From Streptomyces sp. WAC 01529 (GTDB lineage: Bacteria; Actinomycetota; Actinomycetes; Streptomycetales; Streptomycetaceae): DNA of 64,000 bases. The notes beneath the pieces were generated by a model. That model had not been told where the DNA came from. It made no database searches and saw nothing but the letters and a program-made list of their open reading frames with translations. Location of the stretch: contig NZ_CP029617.1 in assembly GCF_003945545.1 (NCBI RefSeq), positions 5,813,001 to 5,877,000 of the forward strand, read 5' to 3'. A program made the translations under genes and the position numbers. Shown one piece after another: positions 30,747 through 38,448 of the stretch; within the stretch, counting starts at the first letter, position 1, and the number at the start of each line of letters is the position of its first letter.

Positions 30747-31262
30747 ATGATGGGGGGCATGGCGGGGCTGGAGGGTTATGAACGGCCGCGGCGGCACGGG
30801 AGTGCGACCGCGGCGCGCTGGTCGCCGGCGGTAGAGGACGAACACGCGCTCAAGGCACTGGAGTTGTTCGGCAATCCGACGGACGCGGAGGTGCCGCTGC
30901 CCTCGCGCCCGGAGTCGGCCGCCATCGCGCGCCGCCTCGCCCAGGTCGTCGTCCTGCGCCACTGGCACCTCTCCCCGAAGCTCACCGAGGACGTCGTCCT
31001 GCTCGTCTCCGAACTCGTCGGGAACGCCGTACGGCACACCGGTGCCCGCGTCTTCGGTCTGCGCATGGAGAAGCGGCGGGGCTGGATCCGCGTGGAGGTC
31101 CGTGATCCGTCGCGGGGGCTGCCCTGTCTGATGCCCATCCATGAGATGGACCTGAGCGGACGTGGCCTCTTCCTCGTCGACAAGCTCTCCGACCGCTGGG
31201 GCGTGGATCTGCTGCCGCGCGGCAAGACGACGTGGTTCGAGATGCGGGTGGCGGACCGCTGA
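30747..31262 (+). CDS. RsbW-like ATP-binding protein (HATPase_c, anti-sigma kinase type)
   Basis: The ~171-aa protein consists of one GHKL ATPase domain. The N box is ELVGNAVRHT, the G1 box VRDPSRGLP and the G2 box GRGLFLVDKLSDRWG. Streptomyces encode dozens of such proteins, many of which act in sigma-factor partner switching as serine kinases of anti-sigma antagonists; the partner cannot be inferred here. ATGs at 30747, 30750 and 30759 are all in frame and none has a good spacing, so the exact start is uncertain. It is preceded by a strong hairpin and followed by another, so it is probably monocistronic. Confidence 0.85.
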   Translation: MMGGMAGLEGYERPRRHGSATAARWSPAVEDEHALKALELFGNPTDAEVPLPSRPESAAIARRLAQVVVLRHWHLSPKLTEDVVLLVSELVGNAVRHTGARVFGLRMEKRRGWIRVEVRDPSRGLPCLMPIHEMDLSGRGLFLVDKLSDRWGVDLLPRGKTTWFEMRVADR

Positions 31263-31269
31263 CGCGCGA

Positions 31270-31303
31270 AAGCCCCCTGCGGCCGCGAGCGGGCTGGGGG
31301 CTT
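31270..31303 (+). terminator. Terminator after the RsbW-like gene
   Basis: AAGCCCCC pairs with GGGGGCTT across an 18-nt loop, beginning 7 nt after the stop codon. Confidence 0.6.
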
Positions 31304-31621
31304 CCGGGAGGCGGCGCGGAAGTTTGGGGTGTATCCACGACCGCCGAGACGACCTGAGCCCGGGTCAATGGGGGTCGTGTCCCCGACTATGGCAGACGGG
31401 GGCTGAAGATCCAAAAGTCTCACCTGGCTATTTGCGGGCAAATCCGGACAGCTCAAGGGTGAATCCTTGGTGAGATGGGCCACTTGCCTGGTAAAGGCTG
31501 GTTAAAGCGCGGCCGTGGCGGGCGATAAGCAAGGTCATCTGAGTGTGGCGCTGTCGCCCGGGTGGGTTCGTAAAACGGGTCAATAACCCAAAATCATGCG
31601 ATACGCCCCTTAAATGGTCGC
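31304..31621 (+). other. Intergenic region with two inverted repeats before the deacetylase
   Basis: No gene is visible and the base composition is less GC-rich than the surroundings. It contains ATTTGC-GG-GCAAAT (31430-31443), a perfect 6-bp inverted repeat that may be an operator, and GGGT-CAATA-ACCC (31577-31589). I could not match it to a known riboswitch. Confidence 0.4.
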
Positions 31622-32503
31622 GTGACTGAGCATGCGAGGGACGCGGGCGCCCCCGGCGGTGGGCGGCGGGGGGTGCTGCGGGCCGGGGCGGCGGTGACCG
31701 CCACGGGCATCGGAGCCGCGCTCGGCTGCGGGCTTCTCGCGGGGTGCGGCAGTACGGGCTCCCCGAGCGCCACGGGATCCGCACGCGCCGCCACCGACCC
31801 CACACGCCCCTCTGACCCCGCGCGCAACGGCCCTCCCACCTCCAGAGCGCCCTCGCCAGGATCCGCGGCCCGGCCAGGCCCCGCGCCCCGCCGCTTCCCC
31901 GGTCTCCCCGAACAGATCACGCACGGCCCCCGCGACCGGCCCCAGGTCGCCCTCACCTTCCACGGCCACGGCGACCCCGCCACCGCGAAGGCGCTGCTCA
32001 CCGAGGCGGAGAAGGCGGGCGCCAAGGTCACCGTGCTCGCCGTCGGCGGCTGGCTCGACGAACACCCCGCACTCGCCCGCCGCGTCCTCGACGGCGGCCA
32101 CGACCTCGGCAACCACACCCTGCGCCACCTCGACATCAACGACATGTCCGAGGCCGACGCCTACGCCGAGATCACCGGCTGCGCGGACCGCCTGCGGCGC
32201 CTCACCGGCTCCATCGGCACATGGTTCCGCCCCTCGCGCGCCAGGACGGCGACCCCGCTCGTCGCGCGCCTCGCCCACCGCGCGGGCTACCCGCACGTCC
32301 TCTCGTACGACGTCGACTCCCTCGACTTCACCTCGCCGGGCGCCCCGGCCGTCACCCGCACGATCGCCACCGAGGTCCGCGCGGGGTCCGTGGTGAGCCT
32401 GCACTTCGGGTACGCGGACACGGTCGCCGCGCTCCCCGCCGTCCTGCAAGAACTGGAACGCCGCGGCCTGCGCGCGGTGACGACCACGGAGTTGCTGACC
32501 TGA
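31622..32503 (+). CDS. Polysaccharide deacetylase-like (NodB) Tat lipoprotein with altered motif 1
   Basis: The 293-aa protein starts with a twin-Arg signal (GGGRRGVLRAG) ending in lipobox LLAGC, so it is probably Tat-exported and lipid-anchored. A Pro/Ser-rich spacer (~40-95) leads to a NodB-fold domain. Motif 1, normally TFDDG, reads LTFHGHGD, so the usual catalytic Asp position is replaced. Motif 2 is NHTLRHLD (zinc His pair) and motif 3 FRPSRA. It may act on cell-wall glycan, but the changed motif leaves the reaction open. The GTG start has no Shine-Dalgarno sequence. The stop overlaps the next start (TGATG), coupling it to a beta-propeller lipoprotein. Confidence 0.85.
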   Translation: MTEHARDAGAPGGGRRGVLRAGAAVTATGIGAALGCGLLAGCGSTGSPSATGSARAATDPTRPSDPARNGPPTSRAPSPGSAARPGPAPRRFPGLPEQITHGPRDRPQVALTFHGHGDPATAKALLTEAEKAGAKVTVLAVGGWLDEHPALARRVLDGGHDLGNHTLRHLDINDMSEADAYAEITGCADRLRRLTGSIGTWFRPSRARTATPLVARLAHRAGYPHVLSYDVDSLDFTSPGAPAVTRTIATEVRAGSVVSLHFGYADTVAALPAVLQELERRGLRAVTTTELLT

Positions 32504-33708
32504 TGCCCCACACCCGTCCGACGTCCCCCAGGGGACTCAGCCTGACCAAGCGCACCGCCGCCGCCCTCGCCGCCGCGGCCGTGCTCGCCGCTCTCGCCGG
32601 CTGCGGCAGTGACAAGCGCTCCGACGAAGCCCTCGGCACCGAGGGCGTGCGCAAGCCCGCGAAGCCCGGAATCGCCCCCGGCCTGCCCGGTATGCCGCCG
32701 GTCCTCGACCCCAAGGACGCCTACGCCGCCGACCGGCCGAACGCCCTCGCGCCCGTCGCCAAGAAGTTCCTGCCGCGCGTCTACGTCCCCAACACCGAGT
32801 CCGACACCGTCTCCGTCATCGACCCCAAGACGTTCAAGGTCATCGAGACCATCAAGGTCGGCGACCAGCCGCAGCACGTCGTCCCCTCCTGGGACATGAA
32901 GACGCTCTGGGTCAACAACGACCTCGGCGACAGCCTCACCGCCATCGACCCGGTGACCGGCGAGACGGGCCGCACCGTCGACGTCTCGGACCCGTACAAC
33001 CTCTACTTCACGCCGAACGGCAGACACGCCGTCGTCATGGCCTCCATGGACCGCGAACTCGTCTTCCGCGACCCGAGGACCATGAACCGCGTCAAGACCG
33101 TCCCCGTCACCTGCGCGGGCGTCAACCACGCCGACTTCTCCATGGACGGGCGCTACTTCATCGTCTCCTGCGAGTTCTCCGGCGAACTCCTCAAGGTCGA
33201 CACCGAGAAGATGAAGGTCGTCGGCCAGCAGAAGATCCCCTTCAAGGGCGCCATGCCGCAGGACGTGAAGATGTCCCCGGACGGCAAGACGTTCTACATC
33301 GCCGACATGATGGCGCACGGCATGTGGGTCCTCGACGGCGAGAAGTTCACGACGCCGAAGCTCCTGCGCACCGGCAAGGGCTGCCACGGCCTGTACGTCA
33401 GCCGCGACTCCAAGGAGATGTACATCTCCAACCGCGGCGAGGGCAGCGTCTCCGTCTTCGACTTCCCGAAGAACAGGCTCACCAAGAAGTGGAAGCTCCC
33501 GCAGGGCGGCAGCCCCGACATGGGCGGCGTCTCGGCGGACGGCAACACGCTCTGGCTCTCGGGCCGTTACGACTCCGAGGTGTACGCCATCGACACCCGC
33601 ACCGGGGTCCAGCTGGCCCGCATCCCGGTCGGCAGCGGCCCGCACGGACTCGCCGTCTACCCGCAGCCCGGCCGCTATTCACTCGGGCACACGGGCATCT
33701 TCCGTTGA
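32503..33708 (+). CDS. YncE/YVTN-type beta-propeller lipoprotein
   Basis: The 401-aa protein has a lipoprotein signal (lipobox LAGC, ~30-36), a linker, then about seven beta-propeller blades marked by YVPNTESDTVSVIDP, DLGDSLTAIDP, YNLYFTPNGRHAVV, ISNRGEGSVSVFDF and GRYDSEVYAIDT. Such propellers bind partners, polymers or cofactors outside the membrane; no catalytic residues are evident. The start overlaps the deacetylase stop by one base, so the two are co-translated and probably work together at the envelope. Three Cys residues (VTCAG, VSCEF, KGCHG) in the mature protein may form a disulfide or metal site. Confidence 0.88.
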   Translation: MPHTRPTSPRGLSLTKRTAAALAAAAVLAALAGCGSDKRSDEALGTEGVRKPAKPGIAPGLPGMPPVLDPKDAYAADRPNALAPVAKKFLPRVYVPNTESDTVSVIDPKTFKVIETIKVGDQPQHVVPSWDMKTLWVNNDLGDSLTAIDPVTGETGRTVDVSDPYNLYFTPNGRHAVVMASMDRELVFRDPRTMNRVKTVPVTCAGVNHADFSMDGRYFIVSCEFSGELLKVDTEKMKVVGQQKIPFKGAMPQDVKMSPDGKTFYIADMMAHGMWVLDGEKFTTPKLLRTGKGCHGLYVSRDSKEMYISNRGEGSVSVFDFPKNRLTKKWKLPQGGSPDMGGVSADGNTLWLSGRYDSEVYAIDTRTGVQLARIPVGSGPHGLAVYPQPGRYSLGHTGIFR

Positions 33709-33803
33709 CAGATTGACGGTTGACGGTTGATGCATGCTGACACCGGGCACAAAAAGGGCAGTTCGCAAACCCCTCCCCCGTATCAGTGCCCTCGGAGGCC
33801 GCC

Positions 33804-34355
33804 ATGCTGCGTGGCATCGACGTCAGCTCCCATCAGTCCACGTTCTCCACCGACGGCGTCTCCTTCGTGATCATAAAAGCGACGGAGGGCCGCTCGTACG
33901 TCAACCCGAAACTGGCCGCCCAGACCAAGCAGGCCCGCGACGGCGGCTGCGTCGTCGGCTTCTACCACTTCCTGTGGCCGGGGAACATCACGGCCCAGGC
34001 CGAGTACTTCGTCGGCAAGGCCCCCGAGGAGCAGGGGGACCTGCTGGCGGTGGACTGGGAGTGGACGGGGGACCACACGGCCGCCACCAACGCGGAGAAG
34101 GACCGCTTCATCCGCGAGGTGAAGCGGCTCCGCCCCGGACACCGGGTGATTCTCTACTGCAACCGCGATTTCTGGCTGAACCGGGACGACACGTCCTACG
34201 CGGGCGACGGACTGTGGATCGCCGACTACGTCACGGCGGGCAAGCCGCGCATCCAGGCGCAGTGGAAGATCCACCAGTACACGTCGTCCCCGCTGGACAA
34301 GAACGTCGCCCGCTTCGAGAGCGAGGACGCGATGCGGGAGTGGGCCTCCCCCTAG
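33804..34355 (+). CDS. Glycoside hydrolase family 25 (lysozyme-like) protein
   Basis: The 183-aa protein contains little beyond a GH25 domain. It starts with GIDVSSHQ (metal/substrate-facing Asp) and has FYHFLWPGN, the catalytic pair in LAVDWEW and a WKIHQYTSS strand near the end. Family members hydrolyse the MurNAc-GlcNAc bond of peptidoglycan. No signal peptide is visible, so it may be cytoplasmic, leave by another route, or act on a different substrate. GGAGG sits exactly 5 nt before the ATG. It follows two envelope lipoproteins and converges on a reductase gene with only 7 bp between stops. Confidence 0.88.
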   Translation: MLRGIDVSSHQSTFSTDGVSFVIIKATEGRSYVNPKLAAQTKQARDGGCVVGFYHFLWPGNITAQAEYFVGKAPEEQGDLLAVDWEWTGDHTAATNAEKDRFIREVKRLRPGHRVILYCNRDFWLNRDDTSYAGDGLWIADYVTAGKPRIQAQWKIHQYTSSPLDKNVARFESEDAMREWASP

Positions 34356-34362
34356 GGAGAGG

Positions 34363-35022
34363 TCACGCGCGCCAGTCGGCCGTGCGCTCCGGGGTGGCCG
34401 CTTCGAGGGCCTTGCGGATCTCCTCGACACCACCGCGGTTGCCGTACACGGGAGTTCCGGGCTGCTGGCGCCACGACTCGTCCTGGCCGCCGTTGTCGAC
34501 GGAGTCGAAGCCGAGGTCGTCGATGAGGTCGCGTACGACCTTCTTGGCGGCCTCGTCGTCGCCGGACACCGGCAGGGCGACGCGGTCCGGGGCGCCCTTG
34601 GGGCGCGGCTTGTCGAGGATGTCGTCGGAGTACGTGCCGTTGAACGCCTTGATGACGGGGTGGCCGATCTGCCGCTCCGTCCAGCGGCTCTCGGGCAGGC
34701 CCTCCTCGATCTCGGCGATCCTGCCGTCGCGCTGCTGGGGGTAGTAGTTGCCGGTGTCGATGACGGCGACGTTCTCCGCCGCCCCGTCGAGGAAGCCCTT
34801 GGGCAGGTCGGGCACGGCCTTGAGCGGGATCGTCACGACGACGACCTGCGCGCCGCGCGCGGCTTCCTCGACGGGGACGGGCGTCGCGCCGGTCTCCTCG
34901 GCGAGGGCGGTCAGGGTGTGCGGGCCGCGGGAGTTCGCCACGGCGACGTCGTGGCCGAGTGCGGTGAGGCGGCGGGTGAGGTTGCCGCCGATGTTGCCCG
35001 CGCCGATGATGCCGATCTTCAT
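34363..35022 (-). CDS. NADPH/F420-type oxidoreductase (Rossmann NAD(P)-binding)
   Basis: The 219-aa protein begins with the dinucleotide-binding motif GIIGAGNIGGNLTRRL and shows VVVVTIPLKAV and KAFNGTYSDDI, as in the NADPH-dependent F420 reductase (Fno)/YCZ-like family. It may transfer hydride between NADP and a deazaflavin or reduce another small substrate. The start ATG is the first residue of the Rossmann strand. It lies downstream of, and on the same strand as, the ABA4-like and membrane protein genes, 75 bp away, and may belong to that MerR-controlled unit. Confidence 0.85.
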   Translation of the reverse strand: MKIGIIGAGNIGGNLTRRLTALGHDVAVANSRGPHTLTALAEETGATPVPVEEAARGAQVVVVTIPLKAVPDLPKGFLDGAAENVAVIDTGNYYPQQRDGRIAEIEEGLPESRWTERQIGHPVIKAFNGTYSDDILDKPRPKGAPDRVALPVSGDDEAAKKVVRDLIDDLGFDSVDNGGQDESWRQQPGTPVYGNRGGVEEIRKALEAATPERTADWRA

Positions 35023-35097
35023 GACTGCCCTTTCGCTGATCCGAACTGTCGTAACGGAGGTAACCTCCGGAACCGCCCGGGTATTCCGGCGGGGGCC

Positions 35098-35535
35098 TCA
35101 GGCACCGGAAGTCGCGCGCCGCTGGATGAGTGTCGTGCGCAGGGCGAGGAAGAGCAGCAGGGCGAACGGCGACAGCAGGATGGTGAGGACGAGCAGGGGT
35201 CCCGTCACCAGCGGGTGCACGCCGAGCCGGCGCGCCTGGAGGTATATCCACTGGCCGAGCAGCAGGTCCCAGGCGATGACCTGTGCCCAGATCGCGCCTG
35301 CGCCGTTGGCGCGCGCCGTCAGTTCGCGGAAGCCGTCGATGTCGGGGCTGCTGACCGCGGCCCACATCTCGGGCAGGACCGGTATCGCCATCGCGAGGTA
35401 GACGGCGAGGACCGGCAGGACGGTCAGGGGTGAGGCGGCCAGGCGTGCGGTCGGGGCCCAGTTCGGCGCGAAAATCATGAGGAGCCAGACGGGGGCGGCC
35501 AGGTAGAAGGCGAGGTCGAAGAGGGTGCCGGTCAT
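35098..35535 (-). CDS. ABA4-like membrane protein (DUF4281)
   Basis: The 145-aa protein has four predicted membrane helices (FDLAFYLAAPVWLLMIFA, SPLTVLPVLAVYLAMAIPV, WAQVIAWDLLLGQWIYL and PLLVLTILLSPFALLLFLAL) with conserved polar residues DLLLGQW between them, matching the ABA4-like family named after a plant carotenoid-related protein. Its biochemical role in bacteria is unknown. The ATG overlaps the stop of the upstream membrane protein (ATGA), so the two are translationally coupled. It shares control with the divergent MerR gene. Confidence 0.8.
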   Translation of the reverse strand: MTGTLFDLAFYLAAPVWLLMIFAPNWAPTARLAASPLTVLPVLAVYLAMAIPVLPEMWAAVSSPDIDGFRELTARANGAGAIWAQVIAWDLLLGQWIYLQARRLGVHPLVTGPLLVLTILLSPFALLLFLALRTTLIQRRATSGA

Positions 35536-36482
35536 GCCGCGACCTCGAGTTCCTTGCTGGAGTGGGTGGTCGGGCCGGTCGGGGTCCGCAGGGCCGCGTA
35601 GGTTCCCGCGGCCGCACCGCCCGCGATCAGGGCGGCCGCCGTCAGGGTCGCGCCGTCCGGGTGGATCAGCGGCTGCCCGCGCAGTGCCTGCCAGGTGACC
35701 AGGGCGAAGAGCGCCGCGTACGTGCCCGAGCCCACCAGGACGAGTCGCAGGCGTACGCGCTCGTCGGCGAGGCGGGCCACACGCGGCGCGAGAGCCAGCA
35801 GCGCCATGAGCAGCAGCGGGAGCAGCTGGAGCGCGTGCATGCCGACGAAGTGCGGTATGCGCAGGTCACCACCGGTCGTCGACCAACCGGTCAGCGGCAT
35901 CGACGGCCCGCCGTCCGGGACGCCGACACTGTGCGCGCCGACCACAGGGGACTCGCCGCGCCGCTGTCCGGCCGCGGGCTGGGTCATCAGGAAGCCGACG
36001 GCGGCTCCGGCGAGCGCGATCGTGATGCCGCAGCGCATCGCCCAGGCGGAGGCGCGGTCGGTGATCCGGACGCGCAGGAGGAGGACCGCGATGGCGACGG
36101 TGGCGAACCAGAGGATGACGACGGTGACGGCCATCGCGTTGAACAGGGTCTCGTCGAACGGGGTCTGGTGGTTGAAGTGGCTGCGCTTCCCGCGCACCAC
36201 CTGCCCGGTGATGATCAGCATCTCGACGGCGCTGGTCGCCGCGACGACGGTCCCCGCCCACCATCCCGTACGCCGGCCGCGGTCGAGCAGCGACAGCATC
36301 CAGGCGAGCGAGAGTCCGTAGGCGATGAACGAGAGCGAGAACTTCAGCGGCTTCGCCCAGATCGGCGCGCCCACGAGGACCCGGTCATCGACCACGAGCC
36401 CCACCGCGGAGACGACGGCCACGACGGCCATCGACGCGGAGAACAGCACCAGGGGGCGGTGCCACGAACGCCATGAAGACAT
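35532..36482 (-). CDS. Multi-spanning membrane protein of unknown function
   Basis: The 316-aa protein has about eight hydrophobic segments, including LVLFSASMAVVAVVSAVGLVV, LKFSLSFIAYGLSLAWMLSLL, AMAVTVVILWFATVAIAVLLL and LQLLPLLLMALLALAP, and a conserved-looking loop GKRSHFNHQTPFDETLF. I do not recognise a family with a known activity. GAGGGGAT precedes the ATG. It is the first gene of a unit with the ABA4-like gene and probably the reductase, and faces the MerR regulator across a gap containing a perfect 17-bp inverted repeat, so its expression is probably controlled by that regulator. Confidence 0.8.
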   Translation of the reverse strand: MSSWRSWHRPLVLFSASMAVVAVVSAVGLVVDDRVLVGAPIWAKPLKFSLSFIAYGLSLAWMLSLLDRGRRTGWWAGTVVAATSAVEMLIITGQVVRGKRSHFNHQTPFDETLFNAMAVTVVILWFATVAIAVLLLRVRITDRASAWAMRCGITIALAGAAVGFLMTQPAAGQRRGESPVVGAHSVGVPDGGPSMPLTGWSTTGGDLRIPHFVGMHALQLLPLLLMALLALAPRVARLADERVRLRLVLVGSGTYAALFALVTWQALRGQPLIHPDGATLTAAALIAGGAAAGTYAALRTPTGPTTHSSKELEVAA

Positions 36483-36512
36483 GGGTATCCCCTCGATTCG
36501 GATGGGCTGGGA

Positions 36513-36556
36513 ATAGATAGTGGCGCTATCTGCTATCTGATAGCGCCACTATCTAT
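36513..36556. promoter_or_regulatory. Perfect 17-bp inverted repeat between divergent genes (MerR operator candidate)
   Basis: ATAGATAGTGGCGCTAT (36513-36529) and its exact complement (36540-36556) flank a 10-bp centre. Each arm holds GATAGTGGCGCTATC, itself a quasi-palindrome with 5-bp GATAG/CTATC ends. CTATCTG occurs twice in the spacer. The site lies in the 88-139 bp between the membrane protein and MerR starts. Confidence 0.75.
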
Positions 36557-36621
36557 GATGGGGAGAGGGGTTGGCAAGGGGATCCGGCCGGGGGATCGAT
36601 GAAGAGGAGCGGGAACAGGTC

Positions 36622-37302
36622 GTGCGTATAGGCGAGTTGAGCCGCAGGACCGGCGTGCCGGTGCCGACGATCAAGTACTACGTCCGTGAGGGGCTGCTGC
36701 CGCCGGGCGAACTGTCCAGCCCCAATCAGGCGCACTACGACGAGGTGCACGAGCGCAGGCTGCGGCTGATCCGCGTGCTCCTGGAGGTGGGCGGCCTGAA
36801 GGTGGCCGCGATCGCGGAGGTGCTGGGCGCCATCGACGATCCGGGCCGCCCGCTGCACAAGGTCCTCGGCGCGGCGGCGGACCGGCTGGGCGGGCAGGGC
36901 GTCGCCGACGACGACGCCGAGACGGCCACGGCGCGGGCCACCGTCGAACAGCTGATCGCCCGGCGCGGCTGGCGCACGCATGAGTCGAACCCCGCCGCGG
37001 AGGACCTGTCACGCGCGCTTGCCGCCATGGGCCGGGTGGGGCACGGGGCGAGTACGGAACTGCTCGACGGCTACGCCGACGCCGCCGAGATCGTCGCCCG
37101 CGCCGACCTCGGCTACGTGAGCCGACGGGTCGCGGTCGAGGACCTGGTCGAGAGCGTGGTGGTCGGCACGGTGCTCGGCGAAGTGGTGTTCAACGCGATC
37201 CGCCGACTCGCCCATGTGGACGCTTCGGCGCGGCTGTACGGGGCGGGGGACGAGTGGGAGGGGAGCGGGGCGGACGGGCCCGGCGAGGGGAGCGGGGGCT
37301 GA
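36622..37302 (+). CDS. MerR-family transcriptional regulator
   Basis: The ~226-aa protein starts with the winged helix VRIGELSRRTGVPVPTIKYYVREGLLPPG, then RRLRLIRVLLEVGGLKVAAIAEVL and an effector domain lacking a recognisable metal-binding Cys cluster, so a small-molecule ligand is more likely. The GTG at 36622 follows GAGGAG by about 12 nt; a TTG at 36571 is also in frame and would add 17 residues. It is divergent from the membrane protein unit and faces the large inverted repeat, its probable operator. The C-terminal 15 residues are Gly/Glu-rich. Confidence 0.87.
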   Translation: MRIGELSRRTGVPVPTIKYYVREGLLPPGELSSPNQAHYDEVHERRLRLIRVLLEVGGLKVAAIAEVLGAIDDPGRPLHKVLGAAADRLGGQGVADDDAETATARATVEQLIARRGWRTHESNPAAEDLSRALAAMGRVGHGASTELLDGYADAAEIVARADLGYVSRRVAVEDLVESVVVGTVLGEVVFNAIRRLAHVDASARLYGAGDEWEGSGADGPGEGSGG

Positions 37303-37435
37303 GGGGGCGGTCAGGGCCCCTGCTCGCCCTGGGAGAGGGTGGCCCCCAGCGGGCGTCGGCCCGCCTCTTCTGCGCACCCTCTGGAGCCGTCGGCCGGTGG
37401 AGCGTCCTTGCGCACCGCCGCTGACGCATACGACG

Positions 37436-37470
37436 GAGGGGCCCGGCGCACCATGTGCGCCGGGCCCCTC
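37436..37470. terminator. Bidirectional terminator with 16-bp perfect stem
   Basis: GAGGGGCCCGGCGCAC pairs perfectly with its complement around CAT. It lies between the convergent MerR and EF-hand genes, 9 nt after the EF-hand stop. There is no T-run, as is common in Streptomyces. Confidence 0.8.
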
Positions 37471-37479
37471 CCGCTCCGC

Positions 37480-37692
37480 CTACTTCTTCAGGCTCGCCCA
37501 GAACTCGTCGAACGACAGGCACTTGTCCGCGTCGCTGTCCTTCGCGCCGATGACGGCCTCGGCCACCGTCTCGGTCATGTAGAAGTCGCCCATCTTGGCC
37601 ATGGCGCTCTTCCACTCGGCCGCCGTGATGAAGCCGTCGCCGTCCGCGTCGAACTGGTCGAACGTCCTGCGCGCTTCCTCGATGTCCGCCAC
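37480..37692 (-). CDS. Small EF-hand calcium-binding protein
   Basis: The 70-aa protein is a pair of EF hands. Loop 1, DADGDGFITAAE, is canonical with Asp at 1, 3 and 5, Gly 6 and Glu 12. Loop 2, DSDADKCLSFDE, has the acidic ligands at 1, 3, 5 and 12 but Lys at the Gly position. It should bind two Ca2+ ions in the cytoplasm and act as sensor or buffer; Streptomyces have several such proteins, some linked to aerial growth. The GTG at 37692 has GAAGGGG at 8 nt. A GTG at 37701 or ATG at 37716 would add 3-8 residues but is worse placed. Confidence 0.88.
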   Translation of the reverse strand: MADIEEARRTFDQFDADGDGFITAAEWKSAMAKMGDFYMTETVAEAVIGAKDSDADKCLSFDEFWASLKK

Positions 37693-37707
37693 CGGATCCA
37701 CCCCTTC

Positions 37708-37735
37708 TTGGTGCACTACTGACGGGGGTTAGGGT
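37708..37735 (+). promoter_or_regulatory. Candidate promoter of the GNAT gene
   Basis: TTGGTG (37708-37713) and TAGGGT (37730-37735) are spaced by 16 bp, about 40 nt before the GNAT start. Confidence 0.3.
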
Positions 37736-37773
37736 AGCGGCCGTCCCCGGCGCGGATCACAAGGAGTACGCCC

Positions 37774-38448
37774 ATGGCCAGTGCCTCAGCCTCCCTCGGG
37801 GCGCTCCTCGACGCCGCCGCGCGCGGTGTGTTCCCGCCGCCGGACGGTGCCACCACGGTCGTGCCGCAGGCCGCCCACCGCGACGCGGGCGTGATCGCCT
37901 TCACGGCGCACTCCGTCGTCTTCACCGACGAGGATCCCCGGTGGGTGCGGTCCACACTCGCCTCGCTCGACTGCGATCCGCTGGCGGCCACCATGAGCGC
38001 CCGCTTCCACAGCGCCTTCCTGGACCGCACGGGCCGTACGACGGACACGGTCGACCTGCTCACCGCCGCCACCGCCCGCCCCGGCGCCCCCGACCCCCGC
38101 CTGGAACTGCGCGAACTCCACGACCCCGACCACCCGCGCGTCGCCCGCGCCCGCAAGCGCCGCGACGACGTGCGGGTGTGGTCGGCGGCGGGCGGCGGCG
38201 TGCTGGTGCTCGGCCGGGGCGTCGCGGGCCGCTGGGAGACGTCGATCGAGGTCGAGGAGGGCGTACGTCACCGGGGACTCGGCCGCGCCCTGGCGAGCGC
38301 GGCCCGGCATCTCATACCGGAAGGGGCCGTGGTGTGGGCACAGCAGTCACCGGGCAACGCGCGCAGCGTGCGGGCGTTCCAGGCGGCGGGGTACCGCCCG
38401 GTGGGCTCGGAGGCCCTGTTCTTCGCGGGGTCCGGGAGCCCCCGTTGA
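37774..38448 (+). CDS. GNAT-family N-acetyltransferase
   Basis: The 224-aa protein ends in a GNAT acetyl-CoA-binding region (EVEEGVRHRGLGRALASAARHL, the RxxGxG/A loop, then PGNARSVRAFQAAGYRPVGSEALF). The first ~120 residues have no motif I recognise. The acceptor is unknown. AAGGAG lies 8 nt before the ATG. Its stop overlaps the TTG start of the downstream secreted hydrolase (TTGA), which suggests co-translation, though an enzyme pair of cytoplasmic acetyltransferase and secreted peptidase has no obvious logic. Confidence 0.87.
   Translation: MASASASLGALLDAAARGVFPPPDGATTVVPQAAHRDAGVIAFTAHSVVFTDEDPRWVRSTLASLDCDPLAATMSARFHSAFLDRTGRTTDTVDLLTAATARPGAPDPRLELRELHDPDHPRVARARKRRDDVRVWSAAGGGVLVLGRGVAGRWETSIEVEEGVRHRGLGRALASAARHLIPEGAVVWAQQSPGNARSVRAFQAAGYRPVGSEALFFAGSGSPR

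Noticed and set aside
31304..31621. Possible c-di-AMP (ydaO) riboswitch before the deacetylase
   Set aside because: The conserved motifs of that class were not found; only simple inverted repeats are visible.
36571..36621. TTG start for the MerR gene 17 codons upstream
   Set aside because: The GTG at 36622 places the helix-turn-helix right at the N terminus as in other MerR proteins; the TTG remains possible but less likely.
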